Shown piece by piece: positions 30,028 to 42,000 of a DNA stretch of 64,000 nucleotides (position 1 is the stretch's first letter; the number at the start of each line of letters is the position of its first letter). A program made the translations under genes and the position numbers. Where the stretch lies: assembly GCA_949358305.1 (NCBI GenBank), contig OX442315.1:4650001-4714000 (forward strand). Reading direction: 5' to 3'. The notes below the pieces were generated by a model. That model did no database searches. It was given only the letters and a program-made list of their open reading frames with translations, and was not told where the DNA came from. The DNA is from Strigamia acuminata. Taxonomy: Eukaryota; Arthropoda; Chilopoda; Geophilomorpha; Linotaeniidae.

Positions 30028-33000
30028 CTTTTAATTAAAATTCAAATAACAAAAACCGATCAACAAATCACTGAATCTAATTGCTTTACCTGCATTTCAT
30101 GTTTTCTTTCAACAACTTATTTTGCAAGCAGTCAGTTTCACATCTTTCAAATTCTATTGCAGACTTGCATGGGTTTTTTGGTGAATTGAGTCTTAGAATC
30201 TGCAGTGTACAACAATAGTAATTTATTAGTTAAAGTAATTGTTACCCATCGCATTGCGACTTCCGACTAAGTATTTTGCAAACAACCCAAAATTGGGTAC
30301 GCCTTCTAATGGCGAATCGTCTAAGGGCGAATTTCCAAAATTCGCCATTGGAAAGCTATTTTAATGTTTCCAATGGCGAATCTAGGAAAATTCGCCATTG
30401 GAAACATGATATTGAAATTCGCCATTGGAAACGTTATTTGCGTTTCCAATGGCGAATCTGTGGGCGTGTCATCTAGCGCAACGGCGACATGAATCTACCG
30501 CAACTTTATAACTTGTATTTTGGGTATTTTTTTTTCTTCCAATTCCTAAGAATGGCTAACAAGGGGGGGCTGCGCCCCCCTTGACTCCCCGCGAACCTAA
30601 CCTTACCGGTTTTTTTATGCAAAACCATTTTTTGGGACGGCTTGTCGCTGTCGCGGTAAATAATGTCGCGCTAGATGTGCGGCCCTGTGACTAATTTCTT
30701 CCATTTTGCAATTGGAAATGTAGTTAGACCTTCTTAATGGCGAATTGGTTTAATGTTTACCAATTCGCCATTAGAAAGGTCCAAATACGTTCCCAATGGC
30801 GAATTGGGAGAAATTTTCCATTGGGACTGCTTTTGGACGGAATAAAGTAGAAATTTGCCATTCGTTCAAATGGCACCCCGTTGGAACGGCACCCCCCAAA
30901 ATTAAAGTCTTACATTTTTTTTTAAAGTGTAGTTTTTTTTGGCACGCTGGAATTTTTCAGACTGAATTTCTTTAACCCAGTACTGTTTTCGACTAGATAA
31001 TTTTCAACTATATATTTTTCGACCCGATATTTTTCGATCGATAATCTTTGCGACCAGGAATAATTTTGACTGGAGTCCTCTCGACCAGGAATTCTCTTGA
31101 TCAGGAATCATTTCAACCAAGATTTCTCTCGATCACGATTCCTGGTTGAAAATAGAAGGAGAAAAAACATCAAAAATGGACAAAAAGATTAAAAAATACC
31201 AAATTTTGACCACAATTGCAATATTTTTTATCAGGATTTCAACTGAGTTAAAAATTTTTCCGATGGAAAGGAATCTAGGTTGAAAATTTTCCTGGTCGAA
31301 AATAATCCTGTTGCAGTCGAAAATATTCCTGGTCGAAAGAAATCCGGTCGAATGGAATCCCAGTCAAAAACAGTCCTGTTTATTTTTAAATTTAAAAAAT
31401 ATTCCTGGTTGAAAGCAGTGTTACATTCAGAAAGTATCACGGTATGGGTACATGGTAATTTGGGCTCTTAGGATTGCACTGCAGTACCAGTACATGGAAT
31501 ATTCAGTCACTATGAAACTTCCGCAATACTAGTACTGTACTGGTACCGGGATTTTGCCGTACATCTCGCGCTACACAAGAAAATTAAGATTCCCATGTTT
31601 TTTTCTATTCTATTTTTTAAAAGTCAATTCTTATTAAAATAATTAAATAAAAAAGAAATATAAATTCAATAAAATCTAGAGATCAAAACACGTATTTTAG
31701 GGTATTTAGTGAGCTGCAACACGACATGGGCAGCCAAAAGTACAGTGGTATTGGTACACGGTTCTGTGGACCATTAAAATTATTAATGCGTTACCGATAC
31801 ATGATACCGTGTAACGTGCCCAACACTGGTTGAAAAGAATCCAGGTCGAGAATAATCCTCCCTCCATTCTTGTTGTTGCTGTAATGTCGTTCGGCAAGAC
31901 CAGTTTATGTTTGTGCGTAATTGCACTAATTGTCCTGTTAAGACGTGAGTACAGTAAAGCGTTCATTATCCAAACTTTGGTGATATGAGCGACCGATTAA
32001 CCAAACAACAGCAATCAATTTTTTATCGACTTTTTAATTGATTTTGTGGTGATCTCAATATATTTCACCAACTTAGAAGATAAAATTAATTGTCTTCTAA
32101 TTAATTTGACTGTGGCACACGCCAAGTCAGATCATGTGACCGAGGGGAGAAATCCTCTCTAGGCACATATCACCCCAGGTTGTCCGGGGTGAAGACGGTT
32201 ATTAACTGTTATGGTGCAATATGGTGTAATAACCACTAGTTGCACCCATTTGAGCTAAGTGTGCAGGTTTTCTGCGCAATATTGAAGCGTGCCGGGCCCG
32301 CGCCTTGGCTCAAATCGGGACTCTTGACTAAATACACAAACCACAAACATCACTGCTTTTCTGCTCCTGACAAAAAGTATTGATAGTGGACCGTGTATCC
32401 CAAGTTTCACCAGCTTGCTTTGTAAAACGTACAAAGCCAGCTATCCTGCTTGAATTAGCCGCAGCTAATTCCAGCAATCGAATTGAGAAGTTTCCCGACG
32501 ATCGTGAACCATCGCTGTCGCTGTTGCGCGAACGACAGCCACCGCCATCGTACGAGAGCCGGACGCCTACAGCCGTCAACCACCGCCGTCGAGCCGTCGC
32601 ACGAGCCGTAGAAGAAACCCACGAGAACCATCGTCTTCGACCATCGTTCGTGAGTTTGATAACGAAGTCATTCGCCTTCGCCTAACAACTTCAAGTTGTT
32701 TAAGCGAAGCCGGGTTGTTTAGTCGACTTTCACTTAGTCGACGCCGTTTAGTCGACGCCGTTTAGTCGACAAGGTCACTTAGTCGACGAGTATTGTCGAC
32801 TAAGTGACCTTGTCGACTAAACGGCGTCGACTAAACGGCGTCGACTAAACAGCGTCGACTAAGTGAAAACTGTAATCAAACGAATGTAGCTAGTGATTAG
32901 TTGAGACTAAGTGTGATTTTCTACCACTGCAGAACTATTCAGCTAATATTTTAATGGCTATTGTAACTGCTATTCACAGTAGCCATCTGTAGGAAAAATA

Positions 33001-36000
33001 CTTGCTCTAAGTGTTCATTCTATGAAATCTCATTGGGTAAAATCAATTTTAACAGGAAGATAAGCAGTGGTGCAACTACAACGCAACGTTACAGTTTGTG
33101 GAGTTACTTTAGTCCGAAAATGACACTCAAAAATGTTGGAAATAAACCTGAACTTAACCTAACCTAACCTGGCTTAGCCTATCCTTAACCTAACCTAGAA
33201 TAGGCCAGGCCAGGTTAGGTTAGGTTTATTTCCAACACTCTTGAGTGTCATTTTCGAACTCAGGAGGCTTTATTTGATAAGTTTACAAAATTTTGGCCCA
33301 TTCTGAAGCGGGCCATATTCTAAAGTAACTCCACAAACTGTAACGTCGATAAAACGTGCATCGAATGGATGTATTGTCGACAAGACGTGCGTCGACAAGA
33401 TGTATCGTCGACAAGACGTGCGTCGACAAGATGTACCGTCGACAAGACGGAGGCAAATAGTTGGTCGACTAGCCGACCAAAAATTTATCGTCGACTAAAC
33501 GACTTGTCGACAAAACGGCTGGTCGACAAGATGATCGATTTTGCGCGACTGTCAACTAAACGATCGTCGACTAAACGATCTGACCCGGTTTAAGCGCCAT
33601 TTTAGCGCTTTGTAGCTTGCAACAGTCGTTGCAAGCCCTTCCATTGTTCCCTCTCATTTATTCTTGCGACTTGTCGCAATTTGTGATATTTCCATCATTT
33701 TTAATATTTATTGTAATTTAACGAATAAACATTTGTGTGATTTTTATTACCATAATAAACTGTCTTTTCATTTCCGTAAACTTAACCCTAGACAAGTTTC
33801 GGCTGCGATATAAGTCTTGTAAAGCATTCACCTGCGGTTTCAGGCTTGTTAACCTTCCCATAGCCAAGCCTAGTTTCCACCATTGCTAGCTAAGGTCGGT
33901 CAAATCGGCCTTCTTTTAAAATGCTTCTGCGCATGTGCAGAATCACATTTTTCCTGGTGCAATCGCATTTTTCCTGGTAAAAGCACATGTTTTAGGACTA
34001 ATTTTAATACGCCACCTAGTGCAAACAGGTGGCAAAGCAGTGTACGGCGCTCCCATTAAGGGTGTTTTATGTTATAAATATTAAATTATCTTAATAATAA
34101 TTGAAAAACTATTTGTATTTAGACATTATAAAATAAGAAAAAAAAGTTTTTGAGGAATACAAGTTAACCTCATTAATTAATTATCAGAAAAAAAAGAATT
34201 ACATTGATTTTTCCACTTCTGTAATTTTTTTGACCTACCATGGCTATGGGAAGGTTAATTAGTAATAAGTCTGATATTAACCCGGATCGCAGCAATTTTT
34301 GTTTTTACATACAATACATTAAGGTGTTTCATTAAATGAGCGATTAGTTTATTACTTTGATTACTTTGATTAGTCGATTACTTAATGTGTCATGTGACTG
34401 GATTCAACCAATCCTGAGAATAATCATTTTATCAAATAAGCAACTAAGCAATTAATCACCCCATACCATAATTTTCTGCTGAAACCTGTGGGAATTTACT
34501 GCAATGAGGTGAGCCCTGACAACTTGTGAAAACTTAGCAAAACATGCCACACAGGTGGCTGCCATCTTTAATGACTGAAAACTGGGAACCAAGTGAGAAC
34601 AAGACCACATGGGTCCGAGATTACATGAAATGATAATAAAGTAAGAACAAATCATTTAAACAATAACAACAATAGTGATTTGTCCTCTTTGAAAATAATC
34701 AAAGGATATAACTTAGATAAATAAACCAGGCCAATACAAATGACAATAATAAACAATTAATCATACTGGCTGTATATTTACAATACAGTATGTCACAACT
34801 GAATAAATTAAGGATAAACTAACAATATGAACCGGATATTTACAAAGCAACAAATAATAATCAACTATAATACATGAAAGCATGTGCAATTAATCTAATG
34901 CCTCATGCCAACACACACAAACACTCGAACATATTGTCACGTGTACGAACCGTGCTAATTAATGCGCGATTCGTAACGCGTAATTCGAGTTATTATTGGT
35001 TAAAGTTGCTAAATTTCGGCCACAGATGGCGCTGACGGTTGGACTCCGTCATCGCCATGTGATGGACCAGTCAATTCAATTATGGGGTTTATGGCAGATT
35101 TGCTATAAATAAGGAGCCCGCACTAAGACAGGTCTCTAATCACTTTTGCTTTGTAGATCTAGAGAGTCTGATGTCGCCTCATTAAAGAGCGCGGCTGATG
35201 ACTATAAAACCAATTTAATTACATCGCATTTAAGATATCACACAGTTGTTTAGAACCCAGTTAATAACAGTTGTACAAATTAATAAGAATGTAAAAATGA
35301 TAGTTTATCCGAATGTCATTCCAAACTGTTTTTGAGAATAAATGTAACCAAGTTTAAAAGGGATCGAACAAACTTCGTTTGTCCGGTCAAATAAAACTGA
35401 ATTGAATTTGAACATAAAACCAATCTCATCCTTTCCTGTCACATTCACTAAAACCCCAAATAAAATAACGTTGCGTGGAAACCTGATCAGGCCCGGAAAC
35501 CACGTAACAAATGGTGGAGATGCGGTTCTTTCCCCGGGACCAAAAGTAGAATAAAAACCCCGAAAATTAGAGCTAAAATCATTAAAATTGTAAAATTTAA
35601 AGTAAAATGAGTGAAATTAGAATTAAAATCACATAAAATTGGCAAATTTGGCTTAAAATAGCTTTGAAAATCATATAAAATTTTGAGAAATCCCAAACTA
35701 ATTTGAATATGAGTGATTCATTTGTGAAATTGATAGGAAAGTGAGAGTGAGTCATTGCTAGTGAATAAATAGGTCAATTAGATTGAAAATTGATAAAGTC
35801 TAAAAAAATAAAATAGAATAGAATAGAAGTTTTGAGTGTTTAAATTGGATAAATTTGCATTTGAGTGTTATTTACTGTGATATTTGACTTTGAATTGAAT
35901 TGATATAGTATTATTGATTGAATTTTGATAAAATTTAATGAAATTGTATAGTAATGAAGAATTTAATTGTGATGTTAGGATAAAATTGAATGATAATAGA

Positions 36001-39000
36001 GAATATATTATTTATATTTATTAATGAATTTGTTTTCTTTCCAGAGCATTTTTGTAAAGTGTTATTAATAAGAAATTTTTCCTTGAATAGTTTTGATGAA
36101 ATTTAGTAATTATGACCGTGAAAATGAATTGTTTTTTTTGATATTTTGTAATTATGACCGTGAAAATTGAAGTGTTTAATTATTGAATTATTTTTCAGAA
36201 AGTGAAAAGAGTTTTGTGTGCTAAAAAGTTATAGTGTTATTTATAACTGGAAAAGTGAATTAAAAGTGCTTCGAGTCAAAGGATTGTGTCTTCTCTACAA
36301 TTAATAAATCATTGCGGACTCTAGACGTTACGCGTTTTCAAAATACGTAACGGATTACCTGCTCTCAGGTAGTAAGAAAGAAGAAGAGTTGGAAGAAGAG
36401 ACAGCATTGAGTGACAAGGTGACTGAGCGAAAGAGGGGGCCAAAACCCAAAGAGGGACTTAAAACTCAAAAAAGGGAAGGTGAAACCCCGCAACAGCACC
36501 GAATACGAGTTGTTAGTGCTGATCTTCAAGCTGAATTGTTCCCACACGAGGTGGAGCAATTAGGAGAATTATTGATACGAGAACAGGGTGATCAGGACGA
36601 CGCAGACGAGAAGGACGTTTTCCAAGACGTTGAGGAGCAACCAAATTTAGAACTTTCATATTTGTGTATAAATAAAGAACAATCACCAATTAAAATGGCA
36701 AATGCTTCACCAGAACTTGTAGCAATACAGACGGTATTACAAAATTTAGTGGTTAATAGAAGAAATCCAGTTGACTTTGATCCGGCGACAGGAAATATTG
36801 ACACATGGCTGATCGGATATGAAGATACAATAGCCGATGACACCGAGAGAATTAAACATCTATCAATTGTGCTGAAATCCTCCGCATCATCGTGGTATCT
36901 AGACCAACTTCCACAACATCCGACTAGAACATGGATTCAATGGAAAGATGCGTTGAAGGCAAAATTCAGACGACAAATAACAACAATTTTGTCGAAATTA
37001 CAGGCAATGCAGCACAAAGATGGGACAGCTTTGGAACATATGCAGAAAATATTAAAAGAATGTTCTTTTGCGAGACCAGCATTTACTGAAGAACAAAAGA
37101 TATTTCATGTGTTTCAAGGACTTAAAAAGGTGACTAGAGATAAATTGGTAGTCAATTTTCCAAAGACATTGGATCAGTTAACATCTCAACTTGGACTATT
37201 GGAAGCTCATGCATTCAGTGAGGACCCTGCAGAAGTTTTGCTAACCCTACTGCAAAAAGCTGTTGATACAACAGGCGAGGTGAAACCAAGTTTGTTAGTT
37301 GAACCGAGCGACGTCAATAAGTCAAAAGACGAGTTGTTAGCAGAGGTCAAAGTGCTAAGACAACAGCAGCAGTTTGGGGAAGTTCAATATGCAGAGGTTA
37401 CTCCCGTTTTCTACCAAAACCAATGGTATACACCACATCCGAACCAGGCCCAGTTCTACAATAGAGGCAACTTTAGAGGACGATCTGGACAACAACGGGG
37501 ATGGTGGAACCAAGGAAGAGGATGGAATAACAACAAAGGTCAAAACAGAGGCAATTGGAATGATCAGTGGAATAATCAAGGTCAAGGATTCCAACAACAA
37601 CAACAACAATTACAACGGCAATGGAACCCACCACAAGGACAAAGACCACAGGGGAATCCAAATAACCAAGGCCATCCTAAAAATCCAAATTATAAAGGTA
37701 AAAATTTTATTGAAAATTACCGAGGCCGAGGAAATCGAGGAGCCCCACGTGGTGGACCAACTAATCCATCGGGAAACTAGAATGGCCACAAAGACGAAAT
37801 AACAAGAAGAAAAGAAGAAAGAGAAAATTAGAAATTATCGAGTTACACGCTATGGATGAACTTTTGCAGATTCCAGTAGTATTAAATGGTATGGAAATTA
37901 CTGGTGTCTTGGATTCTGGAGGTTTTCGTAATATCATCAGTGAAGATTTGGTGAGAACTCTGCAGCTCAAATATCAACCCTGCCCAGGTGTTCGATTGAG
38001 AGTTGTGGATGGCTCATTGATAATCCCAGAAGGAAAAACCAGGATTACCATTGAAGTTGGACAACAACAACACACCATCGACGTATTGATCGTTAATGGA
38101 TTTGGACGCCATTTACTGCTGGGAGATAATTTCTTAAGATCTGCAAAGTGTAAACTCGACTATGACCAACAGAAGATCTTTGTAGGCCCAAAAGATGAAC
38201 AACAAGAAGTTTTCCCAATGTCAAAGAACTATACTGATGTAAATTACATAGCCCGAGTTTTAAAACCAATAACAATTCCAGCATTACATGAATGTGTAGT
38301 TCCAATAAAAATTGCAAAGAAAGTAGATGATGAACTTTTTATAGAACCACTCAGTGGAGTAACTGACCGTTTTGGAGTAATTTGTTGCAAAACATTGACT
38401 AAATTCAGAAAAGGTGAAGGAGTTCTGCGAGTTGCAAATCTGACTAAAAAGACAATTTATTTAGGACGTAACTCAGCAATTGCAAAAGCATTTTATGTAA
38501 TTGAGTCTGGCGTGCTTGATGAAAAAAGAGATAATCATTTTGACTTTAGCACGGCCATGGCGAATGACAATATGACGCCATCACAACAAGGGCTAATGTT
38601 GCAGTTGCTGGAGAAGAATTCGGATAGATTTGCAAAAACTGACAATGATTTAGGCAGAGCTCACACGATTAAACATCGAATTGATACTGGAGATTCTCCT
38701 CCAATCCATTTACAACCGTATAGACGATCAATTAAGGAAAAAGAAATTGAGGATGCTGAAACAAAGAAATTACTTGAGCAAGGAGTAATTAGAGAATCCG
38801 AGAGCCCGTGGAGTGCACCAGTACTGCTCATCAAGAAAAGAGACGGCAAATGGAGATTTTGTGTTGATTGGAGACGGTTAAACGCGGTAACAAAGAAAAT
38901 GGTTTATCCCTTACCACGTATTGATGACACCCTAGATCAATTAGCGGGTGCGAAGTATTTTTCAATGATGGATCTCATCCAGGGATATCACCAAGTCGAA

Positions 39001-42000
39001 ATAGACGAACAAGATCGTGAAAAGACAGCGTTTACCACGTCTAGCGGACATTATGAGTTTAATGTCCTTGGAATGGGATTATGTAACAGCCCGGCCGCCT
39101 TTCAAAAATTGATGAACAAAGTACTTGGTAACCTCCTGGGAAAAGTATGTATTGCATATCTTGACGATTTGATAGTGTTTTCAAAGACTTTCGACCAGCA
39201 CCTCGTTGATTTGGAGGCAGTTTTCCAAAAGCTTAGAACAGCGAATCTCAAAGTCAAACTGAGTAAATGTACGTTTGCGACACACACCATACGATATCTC
39301 GGACATGTGGTTGATGCTGAAGGTATTTCACCGGATCCCAGGAATCTGGATTCAGTAGCTAAGTTTCCAATTCCTGTGAACGTTAAACAACTACGTGGTT
39401 TTTTAGGATTATGCTCGTATTACCGGAAATTTATTAAAGGTTTTGCGGACATTTCCAAACCTCTGGTGAATTTAACCAAAAAGGATGAAAAGTTTGATTG
39501 GGGACCTCCCCATGAAAAAGCATTCCACACGCTTCGAACAGCATTAATAACAGTGCCGGTGTTAGCGCATCCAGATTTTACTCAGCCCTTCATGATTTCA
39601 TGCGATGCAAGTGCCTATGGATTAGGAGCTATTTTGAAGCAAAAAGTCAACAATCAAGAGCGTGTCATCGCTTATGCAAGTCGTATGATGAGCACAGCAG
39701 AAATGAATTACACTGCAACTGATAGGGAAATGTTAGCAATCATTTTTGCTATTGAAAAGTTTAGACCGTACCTATATGGACAGAAATTCCAAATTATTAC
39801 CGACCATTCTGCCCTCCAATGGCTGAAAGGAGTCCGAAATCCAAATGGACGTCTAGCCAGGTGGGCGCTGCAACTAGCTGAGTATGATTTTGAAATATTT
39901 CATAAAAGCGGCAAGAAACACACAGATGCCGATGCTTTAAGTAGGATCCAGGAAGAATTAAGTGAAGAAGAAATAGAAAAATTACCTTCGCTTTTCTTGG
40001 AAAACTTGGACCTCCCTGTTGAACAGAGGAAGGATCCCAAACTTCTGGACCTCATAACAGCGCTAGAAAACCAAGAGCAACTTCCAAGAAGAAGAAGACG
40101 ACCACTAAAGCAGTTCGTTCTTCAAAACAAAACGTTGTTCAGGAAGAAAAAACTTAACAGTTCCCTGAACATGGAAGATTTACTACTAGTAGTTCCAAAA
40201 CAACTTCAAAAAGATGTATTGCATGAAATGCACGATGGATTACTAGGAGCTCATTTGGGATTGGCAAAAACGTGGAAACGGGTAAGAACACGATTCTTCT
40301 GGACAAGAATCTACAAAGATGTCAGAAATTACGTCTTGTCCTGCCAACATTGCGCAAAAGCAAAAACAATGACAACGCCAGCTAAAGGATTAATGCAGCC
40401 ATGGTCAACAGTCTCAAAACCCTTTGAGCGAATTGGAATAGACACACTTGGACCATTTCCATTGTCACGACTTGGAAATAAACATGTTTTTGTTGTTACT
40501 GATTACCTTTCTAGAAGTGCAATAGCTAGACCAGCAGCAGTAGCTACAGCATTAGAAGCAGCAAGAACATTGCTTTATGAGGTTATTCTGAAAGAAGGCA
40601 GTCCAAGAGAAATCCTAAGCGACCGTGGAACCGAATACAGGAATAAAATGGTTGAAGAAGTCTCAAATATGTTTAAAAGTTTGCATAAAACTACGTCAGG
40701 ATACCATCCAAGAACAAACGGATTGACTGAGAGATTTAATGCGACATTCGCAAAAATGTTGCAAAGTTACGTCAACGACGAACACACTGACTGGGACGAA
40801 TTTCTTCCATTTCTCCTGTTTTCATACAACACGGGCGTTCATGAAACAACAGGATATACACCACACTATTTACTTCGAGGATATGATGTGGATTTGACAG
40901 TAGATGTTAATTTGGATTTGCCTCAGAAAGAATTTACATTAAGAACAGCAAAATTCATTCGAGCAGCCAGGAAAATTGCAAATGAGCGACTTGAAAAACA
41001 ATCTGCAAAAAGCAAGAAAAGGTTTGATGAAGATAGAGTCAACAAAGAATTTGAACCAGGTGAATTGGTTTATTTGAAAACCGTCAACAGAAAAGTTGGC
41101 TTGTCAGAGAAGCTTTTACCGCAATTTTCCGGCCCTTATGAAATTGTGAGAAGAACAGCACCAAATGACTATGAAATAATTAATTCTACAAGAAAGAAAA
41201 GTGACATAGTGAATGTAGAAAGGTTAAAACCATATAAGGAGCGAATTGAAGAAGAAATAGATGAAGTTCTGAAGGATATGCCAGAAAAGAAAGTGAAATT
41301 TGCTGAAAAAGTGAAAAAAATCAGTAAAAATGGTGAAATTGTGGTTGAAAACACAGAAAAACCAGTGAAAACAACAAGAATCAAGCCAAAGGAGCGTTAT
41401 ATAGATGATACGGAACAAATTTCATTGAAATCGCTATTTGAATCACAGCCCACGAACGAAAATGATAAAAACCAACTTAAAAATCCGCCACCAGATGGCG
41501 CAAACACAAAAAATGATGATTTCCGGTCGCGCAGACTCAGACCGTTGAAACGAAAAGATTATCGTCATTGCTACTAGAGTTCTTTGCAACGGTGAACGCA
41601 GATAATAGCGTGACCCGAAACAAAGTCTTCTTCTGATTATTTGTTGATGAATTGTGTTAAATTGTGTGTTAAAAGGTTTGTGTGCATGTTGTGAATGTTT
41701 TTAGGTGATTTTAGGAGTGAATTATGATGTTTTTAACGTCCTTATGAACGAATTTCGCGAAATAAAATTCATCGCCATTTTCCTCACTTGTGTCGAATAT
41801 TAATTAGGTGAAAACATTCTAGACTAAATCTTAAATAGTTGAAGATTAAATTTGATAAAATATTGTTGTGAAATAAAATAATTCTAGAATATAGAGGGAA
41901 TTAAAATAAACAAGGGTGCGAATGGCTGGGAATGTGAAAGGACCCATCGCAACCTTCGCCATCTGCACTGAATTTCATTGGGTTTATTAAATAGGATAAA

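Noticed and set aside
30295-30894. CRISPR-like array of AATGGCGAAT repeats
   Set aside because: Repeats are short, occur in both orientations and have irregular spacers, in a eukaryotic intron with a target-site duplication.
32380-32685. 101-codon open frame (SLLRERQPPPSYESRTPTAV)
   Set aside because: No recognised domain and no conservation to compare; probably LTR-like or leader sequence.
33150-33225. CCTAACC repeats resembling arthropod TTAGG telomere sequence
   Set aside because: Only two or three units on each side of a MITE centre, part of its mirrored arms.
34935-35509. Possible hammerhead ribozyme (GCTGATGACTATAAAAC) in the gypsy LTR
   Set aside because: The CTGATGA string is there, but the partner GAAA and flanking stems are not.
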